From Duganella sp. BuS-21 (lineage in GTDB: Bacteria > Pseudomonadota > Gammaproteobacteria > Burkholderiales > Burkholderiaceae_D), in assembly GCA_041874725.1 (NCBI GenBank), contig CP097466.1, positions 2,914,001 to 2,978,000 of the forward strand: DNA of 64,000 bases. The letters run 5' to 3'. Each line of letters opens with the position of its first letter. Position 1 is the stretch's first letter. The notes under the pieces were generated by a model, which saw nothing but the letters and a program-made list of their open reading frames with translations, had not been told where the DNA came from and searched no databases. Of the stretch, positions 51,463-60,288 are shown piece by piece. The position numbers were made by a program, and so were the translations under genes.

Positions 51463-53976
51463 ATGAATGATCTGCTTAAAACCTACAAGGCCAAACGCAA
51501 CTTCTCCATCACGCCCGAACCTGCCGAAGGTGGCGAGGAGGGCGTCGGCACGCTGACCTTCGTGATCCAGAAGCACTGGGCCTCGCGTCTGCACTATGAC
51601 TTCCGCCTGGAACTCGACGGCGTCATGATGAGCTGGGCCGTGCCCAAGGGCCCCAGCTACGATAGCCACGACAAGCGCATGGCGGTGCATGTCGAGGACC
51701 ATCCGATCTCCTACAACGATTTCGAAGGCACCATCCCGCCCAAGCAGTACGGCGCCGGCAAGGTGATTATCTGGGACAAGGGCACCTGGCGTCCGCTGGA
51801 CGACCCGCACAAGGCGCTCAAGGCCGGCAACCTGAAATTTGAAATCTGCGGCCACAAGATGCGCGGCCGCTGGGTGCTGGTGCGCATGAAAGGCAAGGGC
51901 GAGAAGCAGCAGCCTTGGCTGCTGATCAAGGAGCATGATGAATACGTGCGGCCGGCTGCGGAATTCAGCGTGGTTGATGAAATGCCGGATAGCGTGAAGG
52001 CCTTGCCCATGCCCGGCGCTCCGGCGGCGAAGGCGTCGCCACGCGCCAAGCCCGCAGCTGCGCCGGCCGAGGCGCTCAAGGCGGCGCCGGATGCCGAGCT
52101 GCCGGAAACGCTGTCGCCGCAACTCGCCACCTTGGTCGATGCCCCGCCCACAGACGCCGGCGATTGGCTGTTCGAAGTGAAGTTCGACGGCTACCGTTTA
52201 TTGGCGCGGGTGGAGGGCAAGGACATCCGCCTCATCACCCGCAACGGTAACGACTGGACCAACAAGCTCAAGCCGCTGCAGGCGGCGCTGGCCAAACTGA
52301 AGCTGCCATCCGGCTGGTACGACGGCGAGATCGTCGTCCACGACGATAACGACCGCCCCGACTTCGGCCTGCTGCAGAACGCTTTCGACGAAGATCATCC
52401 CGGAGAGATCGTCTACTTCCTGTTCGATATCCCGTTCCACAACGGCCACGATCTGCGCGACACGCCATTGGAAGAGCGCCGCGCGATCCTGGAGAAAGTA
52501 ATGGAAAAGCGCGCCAACGACACGGTGCGCTTCAGCACCGCGCTGGCCGCGCCGCCGGAGGAAATGATCGTCGCCGCCTGCCAGATGGGCCTCGAAGGCA
52601 TCATCGGCAAGCGGCGCGATTCGCGCTACACGGCGCGCCGCACCGGCGCCTGGATCAAGCTTAAATGCGGCCAGCGCCAGGAGTTCGTTATCGGCGGCTA
52701 CACCGACCCGCGAGGGGCGCGCAGCGGCTTTGGCTCGCTGTTGCTGGGCACTTACGACAAGCACGGCAAGCTGCAATACGCCGGCAACGTCGGCAGCGGC
52801 TTCAACGCCACCTCCTTGAAAGAGCTGAGGGCGAAGATGGACAGGCTGCACGCCGACCAAAGTCCGTTCGCGCCCAGCCGCGACATCGACAAGCGCGCCC
52901 ACTGGCTCAAGCCCGCGCTGGTGGCGGAAGTCGCCTTCGGCGAATGGACGCATTCAGGCTCGATCCGCCATTCGGTGTTCAAGGGCCTGCGCAAGGACAA
53001 GAAGGCCGGCGCCATCGTGCGCGAGCTGCCCGCCCATCTCAAGCAGGAGAAACCAGACATGCAACCGTCCGTCGAGGGCAAGCTGCCCACATCGCTGAAG
53101 ATCACCAATCCAGACCGCGTCATCGACAAGCAAAGCGGTGCCACCAAGATCACCGTGGTGCGCTACTACGCGCTGGTGGCCTCGTTGATGACGCCCCATT
53201 TGAAAGGCCGTCCCGTATCGCTGGTACGCGCGCCCGCCGGCGTGGGTGGAGAGCTGTTCTTCCAGAAGCACGCTGAGGTGAGCCAGATGCCGGGTGTGAA
53301 GCAGTTCAAGCAGGAACTCGATCCGGACCACCCGCCGATGATCGAAGTGCCGACCGAGCAGGCGCTGTTGTCGGCCGCGCAGATGAACGTGATCGAACTG
53401 CATACGCAAAATGCCACCGGCAGTAACTATGAGAAGCCCAACCGCATGGTATTCGACCTCGATCCCGGTCAGGGCGTCACGTGGGAGCAGGTCAAGGAGG
53501 GCGCGCAGTTGACGCGCGCCTTCCTCGAGCAACTGGGTCTGTCCACATTCGTCAAGACCAGCGGCGGCAAGGGGCTGCACGTGGTGGTCCCGGTCAAGCC
53601 CGGTTACGGCTGGGACGACGTGAAGGCCTTCTCGCAAGCCATCGTCGCGCATATGGCGGAAACCATACCGGCGCGCTTCGTGGTGAAGAGCGGTCCGCGT
53701 AACCGCGTCGGCAAGATTTTCATCGACTACCTGCGTAATGGACGCGGCGCCACCACGGTATGCGCCTGGTCGGCGCGCACCCGGCCCGGTCTCGGCATCT
53801 CGGTGCCGATCACCTGGGACGAGCTGGATGGACTTGCGAGCGCCGACCACTGGAACGTGAACAATGTCCACACGCGGCTGGATGTCGGCAACACGCCGTG
53901 GGATGACTACGCCAAATCGGCCAAGGGCCTGGCGCCGGCGATGAAGCGGATGAAGTTCAAGCCGGGCGCCGCCTAG
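51463..53976 (+). CDS. ligD: ATP-dependent DNA ligase LigD (non-homologous end joining)
   Basis: The 837-aa protein has three domains in order: phosphoesterase (about 20-165: FVIQKHWASRLHYDFRLELDGVMMSWAVPKGPS; HPISYNDFEGTIPPKQYGAG), ligase (about 215-520, catalytic Lys240 in EVKFDGYRLL; GWYDGEIVVHD; GLEGIIGKRRDSRYTARRTGAWIKLKC; OB-fold with FVIGGYTDPRGARSGFGSLLLG) and primase/polymerase (about 540-830: VVRYYALVASLMTPHLKGRPVSLVRAPAGVGGELFFQKH; MVFDLDPGQGVTWEQV; TSGGKGLHVVVPVKPG). This is the PE-Lig-Pol order of Pseudomonas-type LigD. It seals Ku-held double-strand breaks after end processing. ku lies immediately downstream, convergent. Confidence 0.96.
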   Translation: MNDLLKTYKAKRNFSITPEPAEGGEEGVGTLTFVIQKHWASRLHYDFRLELDGVMMSWAVPKGPSYDSHDKRMAVHVEDHPISYNDFEGTIPPKQYGAGKVIIWDKGTWRPLDDPHKALKAGNLKFEICGHKMRGRWVLVRMKGKGEKQQPWLLIKEHDEYVRPAAEFSVVDEMPDSVKALPMPGAPAAKASPRAKPAAAPAEALKAAPDAELPETLSPQLATLVDAPPTDAGDWLFEVKFDGYRLLARVEGKDIRLITRNGNDWTNKLKPLQAALAKLKLPSGWYDGEIVVHDDNDRPDFGLLQNAFDEDHPGEIVYFLFDIPFHNGHDLRDTPLEERRAILEKVMEKRANDTVRFSTALAAPPEEMIVAACQMGLEGIIGKRRDSRYTARRTGAWIKLKCGQRQEFVIGGYTDPRGARSGFGSLLLGTYDKHGKLQYAGNVGSGFNATSLKELRAKMDRLHADQSPFAPSRDIDKRAHWLKPALVAEVAFGEWTHSGSIRHSVFKGLRKDKKAGAIVRELPAHLKQEKPDMQPSVEGKLPTSLKITNPDRVIDKQSGATKITVVRYYALVASLMTPHLKGRPVSLVRAPAGVGGELFFQKHAEVSQMPGVKQFKQELDPDHPPMIEVPTEQALLSAAQMNVIELHTQNATGSNYEKPNRMVFDLDPGQGVTWEQVKEGAQLTRAFLEQLGLSTFVKTSGGKGLHVVVPVKPGYGWDDVKAFSQAIVAHMAETIPARFVVKSGPRNRVGKIFIDYLRNGRGATTVCAWSARTRPGLGISVPITWDELDGLASADHWNVNNVHTRLDVGNTPWDDYAKSAKGLAPAMKRMKFKPGAA

Positions 53977-53999
53977 AGGCGTCGGCACGCCGGCTTGAG

Positions 54000-55004
54000 T
54001 CAGGCGGCCGTGCGGGTGGTCGCCGGCTTGCTACGCTTGACGGCGGTCTTCGGCGCTGGCTTAATGGCTGACTTAGTGGCTGACTTAGTGGCTGACTTGG
54101 TGGCCGGCTTAGTAGCCGTCGCCGCCTTGGGCTTAGCCTTAGGTTTGACCTCCTCCTGTTCCTCCGCCTCATCCTCTTCAGGCGCAGGCTTGGCGGCGGC
54201 CTTGCCTTTCTTGCCCAGGCTATTCTGCAGCAGCGCCACCAGATCCACCACGTTGGACGCCTTTGGCGTGCCGCTGTCTTTTTCAGGCGCGGTAATGGTC
54301 TTGGTCTGGCCGGCCTTGATCTTCTTCTTGATCATGGCCATCACGTCTTCCTTGTAGGTGTCGTGATATTGCTCGGGCTTCCAATCCTCGCTCATGCCAT
54401 CGACCAGCGACAGCGCCATTTGCAGCTCCTTGTCGCTGATGCCGGCTGCTTTGAGCGTGGCCGGCGGCAGCTTCAATTCTTCGGCGTTGCGGATCTCGCT
54501 CGCATAGCGCAGCGTGTTGAGGACGATCTTGTCCTCCACGCACACCAGCGCGCACAGGTGCTGCTTGGTGCGCATCACCACCGTGGCGATGCCGATCTTG
54601 CCGGCCTTGCGCAAGGTCTCGCGCAGCAGCGCATACACCTTGGCCCCGCCGCGCGAGGGCGCCAGGTAGTAGGGCGTTTCATAGTAGGTGAGCGGCACGT
54701 CGGCCGCCTCCACGAAGGCCACAATATCGATGGTCTGCGTGGCCTCCACGTTGGCGCGCTTGAGATCCTCGTCCGACAGCACCACGTACTCGTTGTCCTC
54801 ATACTCGTAGCCTTTGACGATATCGTCCCAGGTCACCTCCTTGCCGGACTTTTTGTTATAGCGCTTGTAGCCGACCGGCGAAAAATCGCGCCGGTCCAGC
54901 ATGGTCAGATCGAGGTCGTGCTCCTGCACGGCCGTGTACATCTCGACCGGAATATAGACCAGCCCAAAGCTGATCGCTCCCTTCCACAATGCGCGCGCGG
55001 CCAT
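54000..55004 (-). CDS. ku: Bacterial Ku end-binding protein
   Basis: From the ATG at 55004 (GGGAGG site) the protein is 334 aa. The Ku core (about 1-255) is clear: MAARALWKGAISFGLVYIPVEMYTAVQ, RRDFSPVGYKRYNKKSGKEVTWDDIVKGYEYEDNEYVVLSDEDL, ETPYYLAPSRGGAKVYALLRETLRKAGKIGIATVVMRTKQHLCAL, LNTLRYASEIR. It forms a homodimeric ring on DNA ends and recruits LigD. The last 70 residues are acidic then Lys/Ala/Thr-rich with SATK repeats, a tail seen in some bacterial Ku. The gene starts 2 bases after the SDR stop, so both are in one operon. It converges with ligD. Confidence 0.96.
   Translation of the reverse strand: MAARALWKGAISFGLVYIPVEMYTAVQEHDLDLTMLDRRDFSPVGYKRYNKKSGKEVTWDDIVKGYEYEDNEYVVLSDEDLKRANVEATQTIDIVAFVEAADVPLTYYETPYYLAPSRGGAKVYALLRETLRKAGKIGIATVVMRTKQHLCALVCVEDKIVLNTLRYASEIRNAEELKLPPATLKAAGISDKELQMALSLVDGMSEDWKPEQYHDTYKEDVMAMIKKKIKAGQTKTITAPEKDSGTPKASNVVDLVALLQNSLGKKGKAAAKPAPEEDEAEEQEEVKPKAKPKAATATKPATKSATKSATKSAIKPAPKTAVKRSKPATTRTAA
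54061..54108 (-). repeat. 12-bp tandem repeat in the ku tail
   Basis: Four 12-bp units with the core TGGCTGACTTAG (plus strand) run from 54061 to 54108; three are nearly identical and the fourth is diverged. Each encodes a four-residue unit of the Ku tail (SATK or a variant). In-frame units allow tail length change. Confidence 0.85.
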
Positions 55005-55006
55005 GG

Positions 55007-56002
55007 TCAGCCTCCCACGGAGCCGGTCACCGGCAGCACGATGCCGGTGATATAGCTGGAGCAGCACGGCGCGGCCAGGAACACGTAGGCCGGCGACAGC
55101 TCCTGCGGCTGGGCGGGACGCCGCATGTCGGTATCGGCGCCGAACTGGGCGATCTTGTCGGGGCTGGCGTCGGCCGGATTCAGCGGCGTCCACACCGGGC
55201 CCGGCGCGATCGCGTTCACGCGGATGCCTTGATCAAGCAGGTTCGAGGCCAGCGACTTGGTGAAGGCGTGGATCGCACCCTTGGTGGTGGAGTAGTCGAG
55301 CAGGTGGCTGGAGCCTTGCAGGCCCGTCACCGAGCCGGTGTTGATGATGGCGCCGCCGCGCTTGAGGTAGGGCAGGGCCGCCTTGGCCATGTGGAAGTAG
55401 CCGTAGACATTAGTCTTCATGGTGAGGTCGAAGCGCTCCTCGGTCAGGTCGGTGAGCTTTTCCGCGTGCTCCTGGAACGCAGCGTTATTGACCAGGATGT
55501 CCAGCCGGCCAAAGCGTTGGTTCGTCTGCTGTGCTGCGTCGCGGCAGAACGCAGCATCCCGCACGTCGCCGCGCAGCAGCAGGCAGGTTTGACCCTCCGC
55601 CTCCACATAACGCTTGGTGTCTTCCGCATCCTGATCCTCCTCCAGGTAGACGATGGCGACGTCGGCGCCTTCGCGCGCGTACAGCACCGCCACCGCGCGG
55701 CCGATGCCGGAATCGCCGCCCGTGATCAGCGCGGCCATGCCGGCCAGCTTGCCGCTGCCGGCGTAGTCGGGCGCGAGAAATTCGGGCTTTTGCTGCATGT
55801 CGGCTTCCAGCCCGGGTTTTTCAAGATGTTGGGAAGGCATCGGCGTGCCCGGATATTCGTGGCTGCTGGTTTGCACCGGTTCCTTGCTCTTCGCGGGCGC
55901 GCTGGTGCGCTGGCCCTGCCGGTCGAGCTGATCCTGGCGATGCTGTATTTCGCGCTGCAAGCTTGCGCTGCCGGGATCTGCCTTGTTTTCTGAATTTGCC
56001 AT
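55007..56002 (-). CDS. SDR oxidoreductase with N-terminal extension (YghA/general-stress-protein type)
   Basis: The 331-aa protein has about 85 residues of polar, Pro/Gln-rich extension, then a short-chain dehydrogenase: AALITGGDSGIGRAVAVLYAREGADVAIVY, catalytic NNAAFQ, GSVTGLQGSSHLLDYSTTKGAIHAFTKSL (Tyr and Lys of YxxxK) and IRVNAIAPGPVWTPL. The late segment reads APCCSSYITGIVLPVTG where most relatives have SPQSSYVTG. This subfamily is annotated as general stress protein 39-like aldehyde/ketone reductase. It is directly upstream of ku (2-base gap), so it belongs to the same stress operon. Physiological substrate unknown. Confidence 0.9.
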   Translation of the reverse strand: MANSENKADPGSASLQREIQHRQDQLDRQGQRTSAPAKSKEPVQTSSHEYPGTPMPSQHLEKPGLEADMQQKPEFLAPDYAGSGKLAGMAALITGGDSGIGRAVAVLYAREGADVAIVYLEEDQDAEDTKRYVEAEGQTCLLLRGDVRDAAFCRDAAQQTNQRFGRLDILVNNAAFQEHAEKLTDLTEERFDLTMKTNVYGYFHMAKAALPYLKRGGAIINTGSVTGLQGSSHLLDYSTTKGAIHAFTKSLASNLLDQGIRVNAIAPGPVWTPLNPADASPDKIAQFGADTDMRRPAQPQELSPAYVFLAAPCCSSYITGIVLPVTGSVGG

Positions 56003-56204
56003 GGTGTGTCCTCCACTATCGTGTGCACAGTATTCGCGTGGCTCGCCGGCATGACGGTACGCTCACTCACATATGCCGCCAAACCACGGCGAACAAAAAA
56101 AACTGATCTTTAATGCAAAAAATATTGCTAATTATGAACTTTATGGCACACTAGTAGGAGAGGCCAATTCCAACTATAAAATCAGCGCAGGGGAGTAACA
56201 CATC

Positions 56205-57692
56205 ATGGCGGACGTTTTGAGCCGGTTGAACAGCACGGGCGTATTCTTTAATCCCAGCAGCGAGCGCCGCGCGGAGTTTCAATCGTGCTGTGCGGAAATG
56301 TTTTCGCAGCTGATTGCGTGCGACAGCGTGGACGCCACCGGCGCCGCCCTGGTCAAGCACGAAACCGACCTGCTGATCCTCGATCTCAATGGTTTCGACC
56401 ACCTGAACGAGCTGGCCGGCGTGGGCGCTTTGATCCGCAGCCGGGCCGGTGGCCAGATCCTGGTGCTGTGCGCCTACGAGCACAGCGCCTGGCTGCCGGA
56501 GTTGATGGCCTACGGCTCCTTCAACTACCGCATCTGCCCGGTACTGCGCGACGAGCTGCAGCAGGCCGTCAAGCAGGGGCTGGCCGTGCCACTTGACCCG
56601 GCCGCCGCCATGCAGCAGGAGCTGCTCGACAAGGAAAAGGAATTGCGCGATTTGCTCGGCGTACAGCGCAGCCTGCAGCGCGCCCTGAGCGGCATCGACA
56701 ATATCGCCACCATGTCGGCGCAGATCTGCCTGGCGCTGTGTAATTTTCCCGGCGTGCGCCATACCTCGCTGCTGCACATGAAAACGCGGGGCGACCTGCA
56801 ACTGGTGGCGCAGGAAGCGCGCAATCACCTCGACCTGGGCCGCCTGCTGCAACGGCGCGACCGTCTGCTGCAATCGCCGTTGCGCGACAGCTTCCCGCCG
56901 CTGATGGCGGTGTCGCGCGGTGAAATGGTGCTGCTGGACGCGCCGGAAAAGTCCGGCGATCCCGAATTGTCGATGCAACTGCACGACCGCAATGTGCGCA
57001 TGGTGCTAGCGCTACCGTTGCGCGCCGAACCGGGCGGCCCGGAGATGGGCGCCATCTGTTTGATGTTCGATCGCTACATCACCTTCTCGCGCGAGCAGTT
57101 CGCCTGCTTCGCCAGCCTGGCGCAGTTTGTCAGTTTCGGCCTCGGCATGAGCGAATTGAAGCATCAGAACGATGCGCTGTCGGGCCAGTTGTCGCAAATG
57201 AGCACGATCGATACGGTGACCGGCGCCGCCAACCGCCGCGCCGGCGAGGACTCGCTGGACAACGAAATCCGCCGCGCCCGCCGCTACGGCCTGCCGCTGG
57301 CGGTGTTGTCGTTCGACGTAGGCAGCTTCCGCTCGGCCAATGATCTGTACGGTTCGCCGGTCGGCGACGCCGTGCTGCGCAAGGTGGCGGAGACGGTGCT
57401 GGGCCGCCTGCGCACCTCGGACACACTGGCGCGTATGCGCGGCGAAGAGTTCCTCATCGTCGCCACCCACACCACCTCGGCCGACGCCGTGCGGCTGGCG
57501 GAAAAGCTGCGCACGGCCATCACCGAAGCCGATTTGCCGGGCGCCGGTTTCGGCGCCGCCGTCAGCATCAGCCTGGGCGTGACTCAGGTCGGTGCGGACG
57601 AAGGCAGCGCCACCGTGCTTGATCGTCTCGACACGGCGCTGCACCGCGCCAAGCGTGCGGGCCGCAACTGCATCGAGATGGCGACGGTTTAA
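56205..57692 (+). CDS. Receiver-like-GAF-GGDEF protein with RGEEF signature
   Basis: The 495-aa soluble protein follows AGGGGAG. The N-terminal about 130 residues resemble a degenerate receiver (VKHETDLLILDLNGFDHLNELAG; QILVLCAYE) without the acidic pair. A short coiled coil and a GAF domain follow (about 150-320; MVLALPLRAEPGGPEMGAICLMFDRYITFSREQFA). The GGDEF domain (about 330-490) has GAANRRAGEDSLDNEIRRARR and VAISLGVTQ-like segments, with the signature at 412-416 reading RGEEF rather than GGDEF, and an inhibitory-site RTSD before it. The Glu-Glu metal/catalytic pair is kept, so activity is possible but uncertain. It faces the SDR-ku operon across a 202-base spacer. Confidence 0.85.
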   Translation: MADVLSRLNSTGVFFNPSSERRAEFQSCCAEMFSQLIACDSVDATGAALVKHETDLLILDLNGFDHLNELAGVGALIRSRAGGQILVLCAYEHSAWLPELMAYGSFNYRICPVLRDELQQAVKQGLAVPLDPAAAMQQELLDKEKELRDLLGVQRSLQRALSGIDNIATMSAQICLALCNFPGVRHTSLLHMKTRGDLQLVAQEARNHLDLGRLLQRRDRLLQSPLRDSFPPLMAVSRGEMVLLDAPEKSGDPELSMQLHDRNVRMVLALPLRAEPGGPEMGAICLMFDRYITFSREQFACFASLAQFVSFGLGMSELKHQNDALSGQLSQMSTIDTVTGAANRRAGEDSLDNEIRRARRYGLPLAVLSFDVGSFRSANDLYGSPVGDAVLRKVAETVLGRLRTSDTLARMRGEEFLIVATHTTSADAVRLAEKLRTAITEADLPGAGFGAAVSISLGVTQVGADEGSATVLDRLDTALHRAKRAGRNCIEMATV

Positions 57693-57778
57693 ATCTTCTC
57701 CTGGATGGTGGCGATACCCTGGCCGCCGCCGTCGATATTCAATACCTCCGCCCATCTTTGCGGAGGATCGCACGGATT

Positions 57779-57807
57779 GATATATTATGCCCGTAATGTA
57801 TAATATC
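57779..57807. promoter_or_regulatory. Palindrome upstream of the TetR gene, candidate operator
   Basis: GATATATTAT and TATAATATC form an imperfect inverted repeat centred near 57793, 25 bases before the TetR gene start. AT-rich TATAAT sequences in it could also serve as the promoter -10. This fits autorepression by TetR. Confidence 0.55.
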
Positions 57808-57832
57808 GATGCGCTGGATGCGGGAGGCAACC

Positions 57833-58405
57833 ATGAAAGTCAGCAGGGAACAAGTAGCGCTCAACCGTGAGCGCATCGTGGAAACGGCCGCGCGGCTGTT
57901 CCGCGAAAAAGGCTACGACGGCATCGGCGTAGCGGATCTGATGAAGGGCGCCGGCCTGACGCACGGCGGCTTCTACGGCCACTTCGCATCGAAGGAAGAC
58001 TTGTTGGCCGAAGCCGCCGACCACGCGCTGAAAACATCGGTGGCACGCTGGGAAGGCTATCTGGCCGAAGGGCGCGAGGCCGCCCTGGAAAAGATCGGCG
58101 ACGGCTACCTGACGCCGCAGCATCGCGACCATCCGGAAAAAGGTTGCTCGGTCACCGCGCTGGGCGCCGACATCGCCCGCCTCGGACCGAAGGCGCGGCA
58201 CGCCGTCACCACCGGCGCCAGCGGCCAGATCGCGGTGCTGCAGCAATTGATGCCGGGCGCGGACGATGCCGAGCGGCGCAAGCAGGCGCTGGCGACTTAC
58301 GCCGCCATGGTCGGCGCCATCGTGCTGTCGCGCGCAGTGGACGACGACGCGATGTCGCTCGAAGTGCTGCAGGCGGTGCGCGACTCGCTGCCCGGTCTGG
58401 CCTAA
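57833..58405 (+). CDS. TetR-family regulator
   Basis: From the ATG at 57833 (GGGAGG site at 57822-57827) the protein is 190 aa. The TetR HTH reads NRERIVETAARLFREKGYDGIGVADLMKGAGLTHGGFYGHFASKEDLLAEAADHAL. The C-terminal ligand-binding part (ARWEGYLAEGREAALEKIGDGYLTPQHRDHPEKGCSVTALGADIARLG and onward) is of the TetR_C/YcdC type, with the DHPExGC motif found in a well-defined clade of repressors next to oxidoreductases or transporters. Here the next gene on the strand is SulP, 140 bases away, a candidate target but too far for coupling. An operator-like palindrome precedes it. Confidence 0.92.
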   Translation: MKVSREQVALNRERIVETAARLFREKGYDGIGVADLMKGAGLTHGGFYGHFASKEDLLAEAADHALKTSVARWEGYLAEGREAALEKIGDGYLTPQHRDHPEKGCSVTALGADIARLGPKARHAVTTGASGQIAVLQQLMPGADDAERRKQALATYAAMVGAIVLSRAVDDDAMSLEVLQAVRDSLPGLA

Positions 58406-58545
58406 GCAGTGCCAGACTGGCCGTCTGCTGGTGGATATCTGGGCGCCCACCGTACCCGCCTATATTCGCTTTTCAAATTAGCTAATTTGAATTTCGTATT
58501 TGGATTTGAGCTAAACTGTCGGCAATTAAAGTATCTGGACGCACA

Positions 58546-60201
58546 ATGCTGCAATGGCTAAAGCTATACCGGCGCGACCAACTCCCCGGCGACATCAGCG
58601 CCGGGCTGGTGGTGGCGATGATGATGATCCCCCAAGGCATGGCCTACGCCATGGTGGCCGGGCTGTCGCCGGTGGTCGGCATTTACGCCAGCATCCTGCC
58701 GCCCATCGTGTATGCGCTGTTCGGCAGCAGCATGACGCAGTCGGTCGGCCCGATGGCCATCGTGTCCCTGATGACCGCCGCCGTCATCGGCCCGCTGGCG
58801 CCGGCCGGTTCGGCGCTGGCCGGTGTGCTGGCGGCTCAGCTGGCGCTGGTGTCCGGCGCCGTCTTGCTGCTGTGCGGCCTGTTGCGCATGGGCTTCCTCG
58901 CCAATTTCTTCTCGCGCCCCGTGATGAGCGGTTTCACCGTCGGTTCGGCCATCGTGATCGCATTCGATCAACTGCATACCCTGCTTGGCGCCGAGCTGTC
59001 GCAGCTGCCGCAAGTGCATGCGCCCAGCGCGGCGCTGGGCGTCGGTGCGCTGCTGCTGCTGGTGCTGGCGCGGTTTTACATGGCGGCGCTGCTGCGGCGC
59101 TGCGGCCTGCCGCCAAGCGCCGCCGACATCGGCGCCAAGCTGGCGCCGATGCTGGTGGTCCTCGGCGGCATCCTGTTGATGTCCAGCACCGGCCTGGCCG
59201 AGACCGGCGTGCGCACCACCGGCGCCATTCCGGCCGGTCTGCCGCACTTGAACCTGGCGTCGTCCAGCCCGCATTGGCGGGTGTTGCTGCAGCCGGGCCT
59301 CCTCATCGGCTTCGTGGTGTTCCTGATGTCGATGTCCGGCGCGCAGGCGCTGGCGCTCAAGCGCAACGAGAAGCTGGTCAGCAACCATGAACTGATCGGC
59401 CTCGGTGCGGCCAACGTCGCCAGCGCGTTTTCGGGCGGCTTCCCGGTGACCGGCAGCCTGTCGCGCTCGGCCGTGAATTTCGCCGCCGGCGCCCATACGC
59501 CGCTGGCCAGCCTGATCACCGCCGCGCTGCTGGCCTGTGCGCTGCTGCTGCCGACCGGTTGGCTGGCGCTGCTGCCGCTGCCGGTGCTGGCCGCGACCAT
59601 CATCGTCGCCGTGCTGGGCATGCTCGAGATGGGCATCCTGCGCACCGCCTGGCAGTACGACCGCGGCGACGCGCTGGCCTGGGGCGCCACCTGCCTCGGC
59701 GTGCTGGTGCTGGGCGTGGAGGCGGGCGTGCTGATCGGCGTGGCGCTGTCCATGGGCACCCTGATCTGGCGCGCCAGCCGGCCGCACATCGCGGTGCTGG
59801 GCCGCATCGCCCGCACCGAGCACTTCCGCAATATCGAACGCTATCCGGCCGAAACCCAGCCGGAACTGCTGGTGCTGCGCATCGACGCCAATCTGTTCTT
59901 CGGCAACGTCGAGGCGGTGAGCGAACGCATCGAGTGCGAACTGGCCACCCACCAGAGCGCCCGTCACCTGGTGCTGGTGATGACGGCCGTCAGCTCGATC
60001 GACACCACGGCGCTCATGGCGCTGTCCGAGCTGAACCAGAGCTTGAAGCGGCGCGGTATCGGCCTGCACCTGGCGGAAGTGAAGGGGCCGGTGATGGATC
60101 GCCTGCGCAACAGCAGCCTGCTGGCCGAGCTGAACGGCAAGCTGTTCCTGAGTACCGCCAACGCCTGGGACCAATTACATACCGTCAAGGATGTTGCTTG
60201 A
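58546..60201 (+). CDS. SulP-family anion transporter with STAS domain
   Basis: The 551-aa protein has about 10-12 helices and the SulP signature: DISAGLVVAMMMIPQGMAYAMVAGLSPVVGIYASILPPIVYALFGSSMTQSVGPMAIVSLMTA. It also shows ANVASAFSGGFPVTGSLSRSAVNFAAGAHTPLASLI and a C-terminal cytoplasmic STAS domain (about 425-545: PELLVLRIDANLFFGNVEAVSERIECEL, LVLVMTAVSSIDTTALMALSELNQSLKRRGI). The substrate is probably sulfate or another inorganic or small organic anion (bicarbonate in some members). It lies alone between the TetR gene and a hybrid kinase, with no carbonic anhydrase or sulfate assimilation genes nearby. Confidence 0.92.
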   Translation: MLQWLKLYRRDQLPGDISAGLVVAMMMIPQGMAYAMVAGLSPVVGIYASILPPIVYALFGSSMTQSVGPMAIVSLMTAAVIGPLAPAGSALAGVLAAQLALVSGAVLLLCGLLRMGFLANFFSRPVMSGFTVGSAIVIAFDQLHTLLGAELSQLPQVHAPSAALGVGALLLLVLARFYMAALLRRCGLPPSAADIGAKLAPMLVVLGGILLMSSTGLAETGVRTTGAIPAGLPHLNLASSSPHWRVLLQPGLLIGFVVFLMSMSGAQALALKRNEKLVSNHELIGLGAANVASAFSGGFPVTGSLSRSAVNFAAGAHTPLASLITAALLACALLLPTGWLALLPLPVLAATIIVAVLGMLEMGILRTAWQYDRGDALAWGATCLGVLVLGVEAGVLIGVALSMGTLIWRASRPHIAVLGRIARTEHFRNIERYPAETQPELLVLRIDANLFFGNVEAVSERIECELATHQSARHLVLVMTAVSSIDTTALMALSELNQSLKRRGIGLHLAEVKGPVMDRLRNSSLLAELNGKLFLSTANAWDQLHTVKDVA

Positions 60202-60288
60202 GCGCAAATATAAATGGACTTCGCCTTCGTTTGAATCTATGATCCAAGGCTCATACCACGCAGATTAACCCCCAAGAATGGTTTTCAG

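Noticed and set aside
57746..57766. A hairpin (CCTCCG / CGGAGG) after the RGEEF gene.
   Set aside because: Short stem with no T-run after it, so not a supported terminator.
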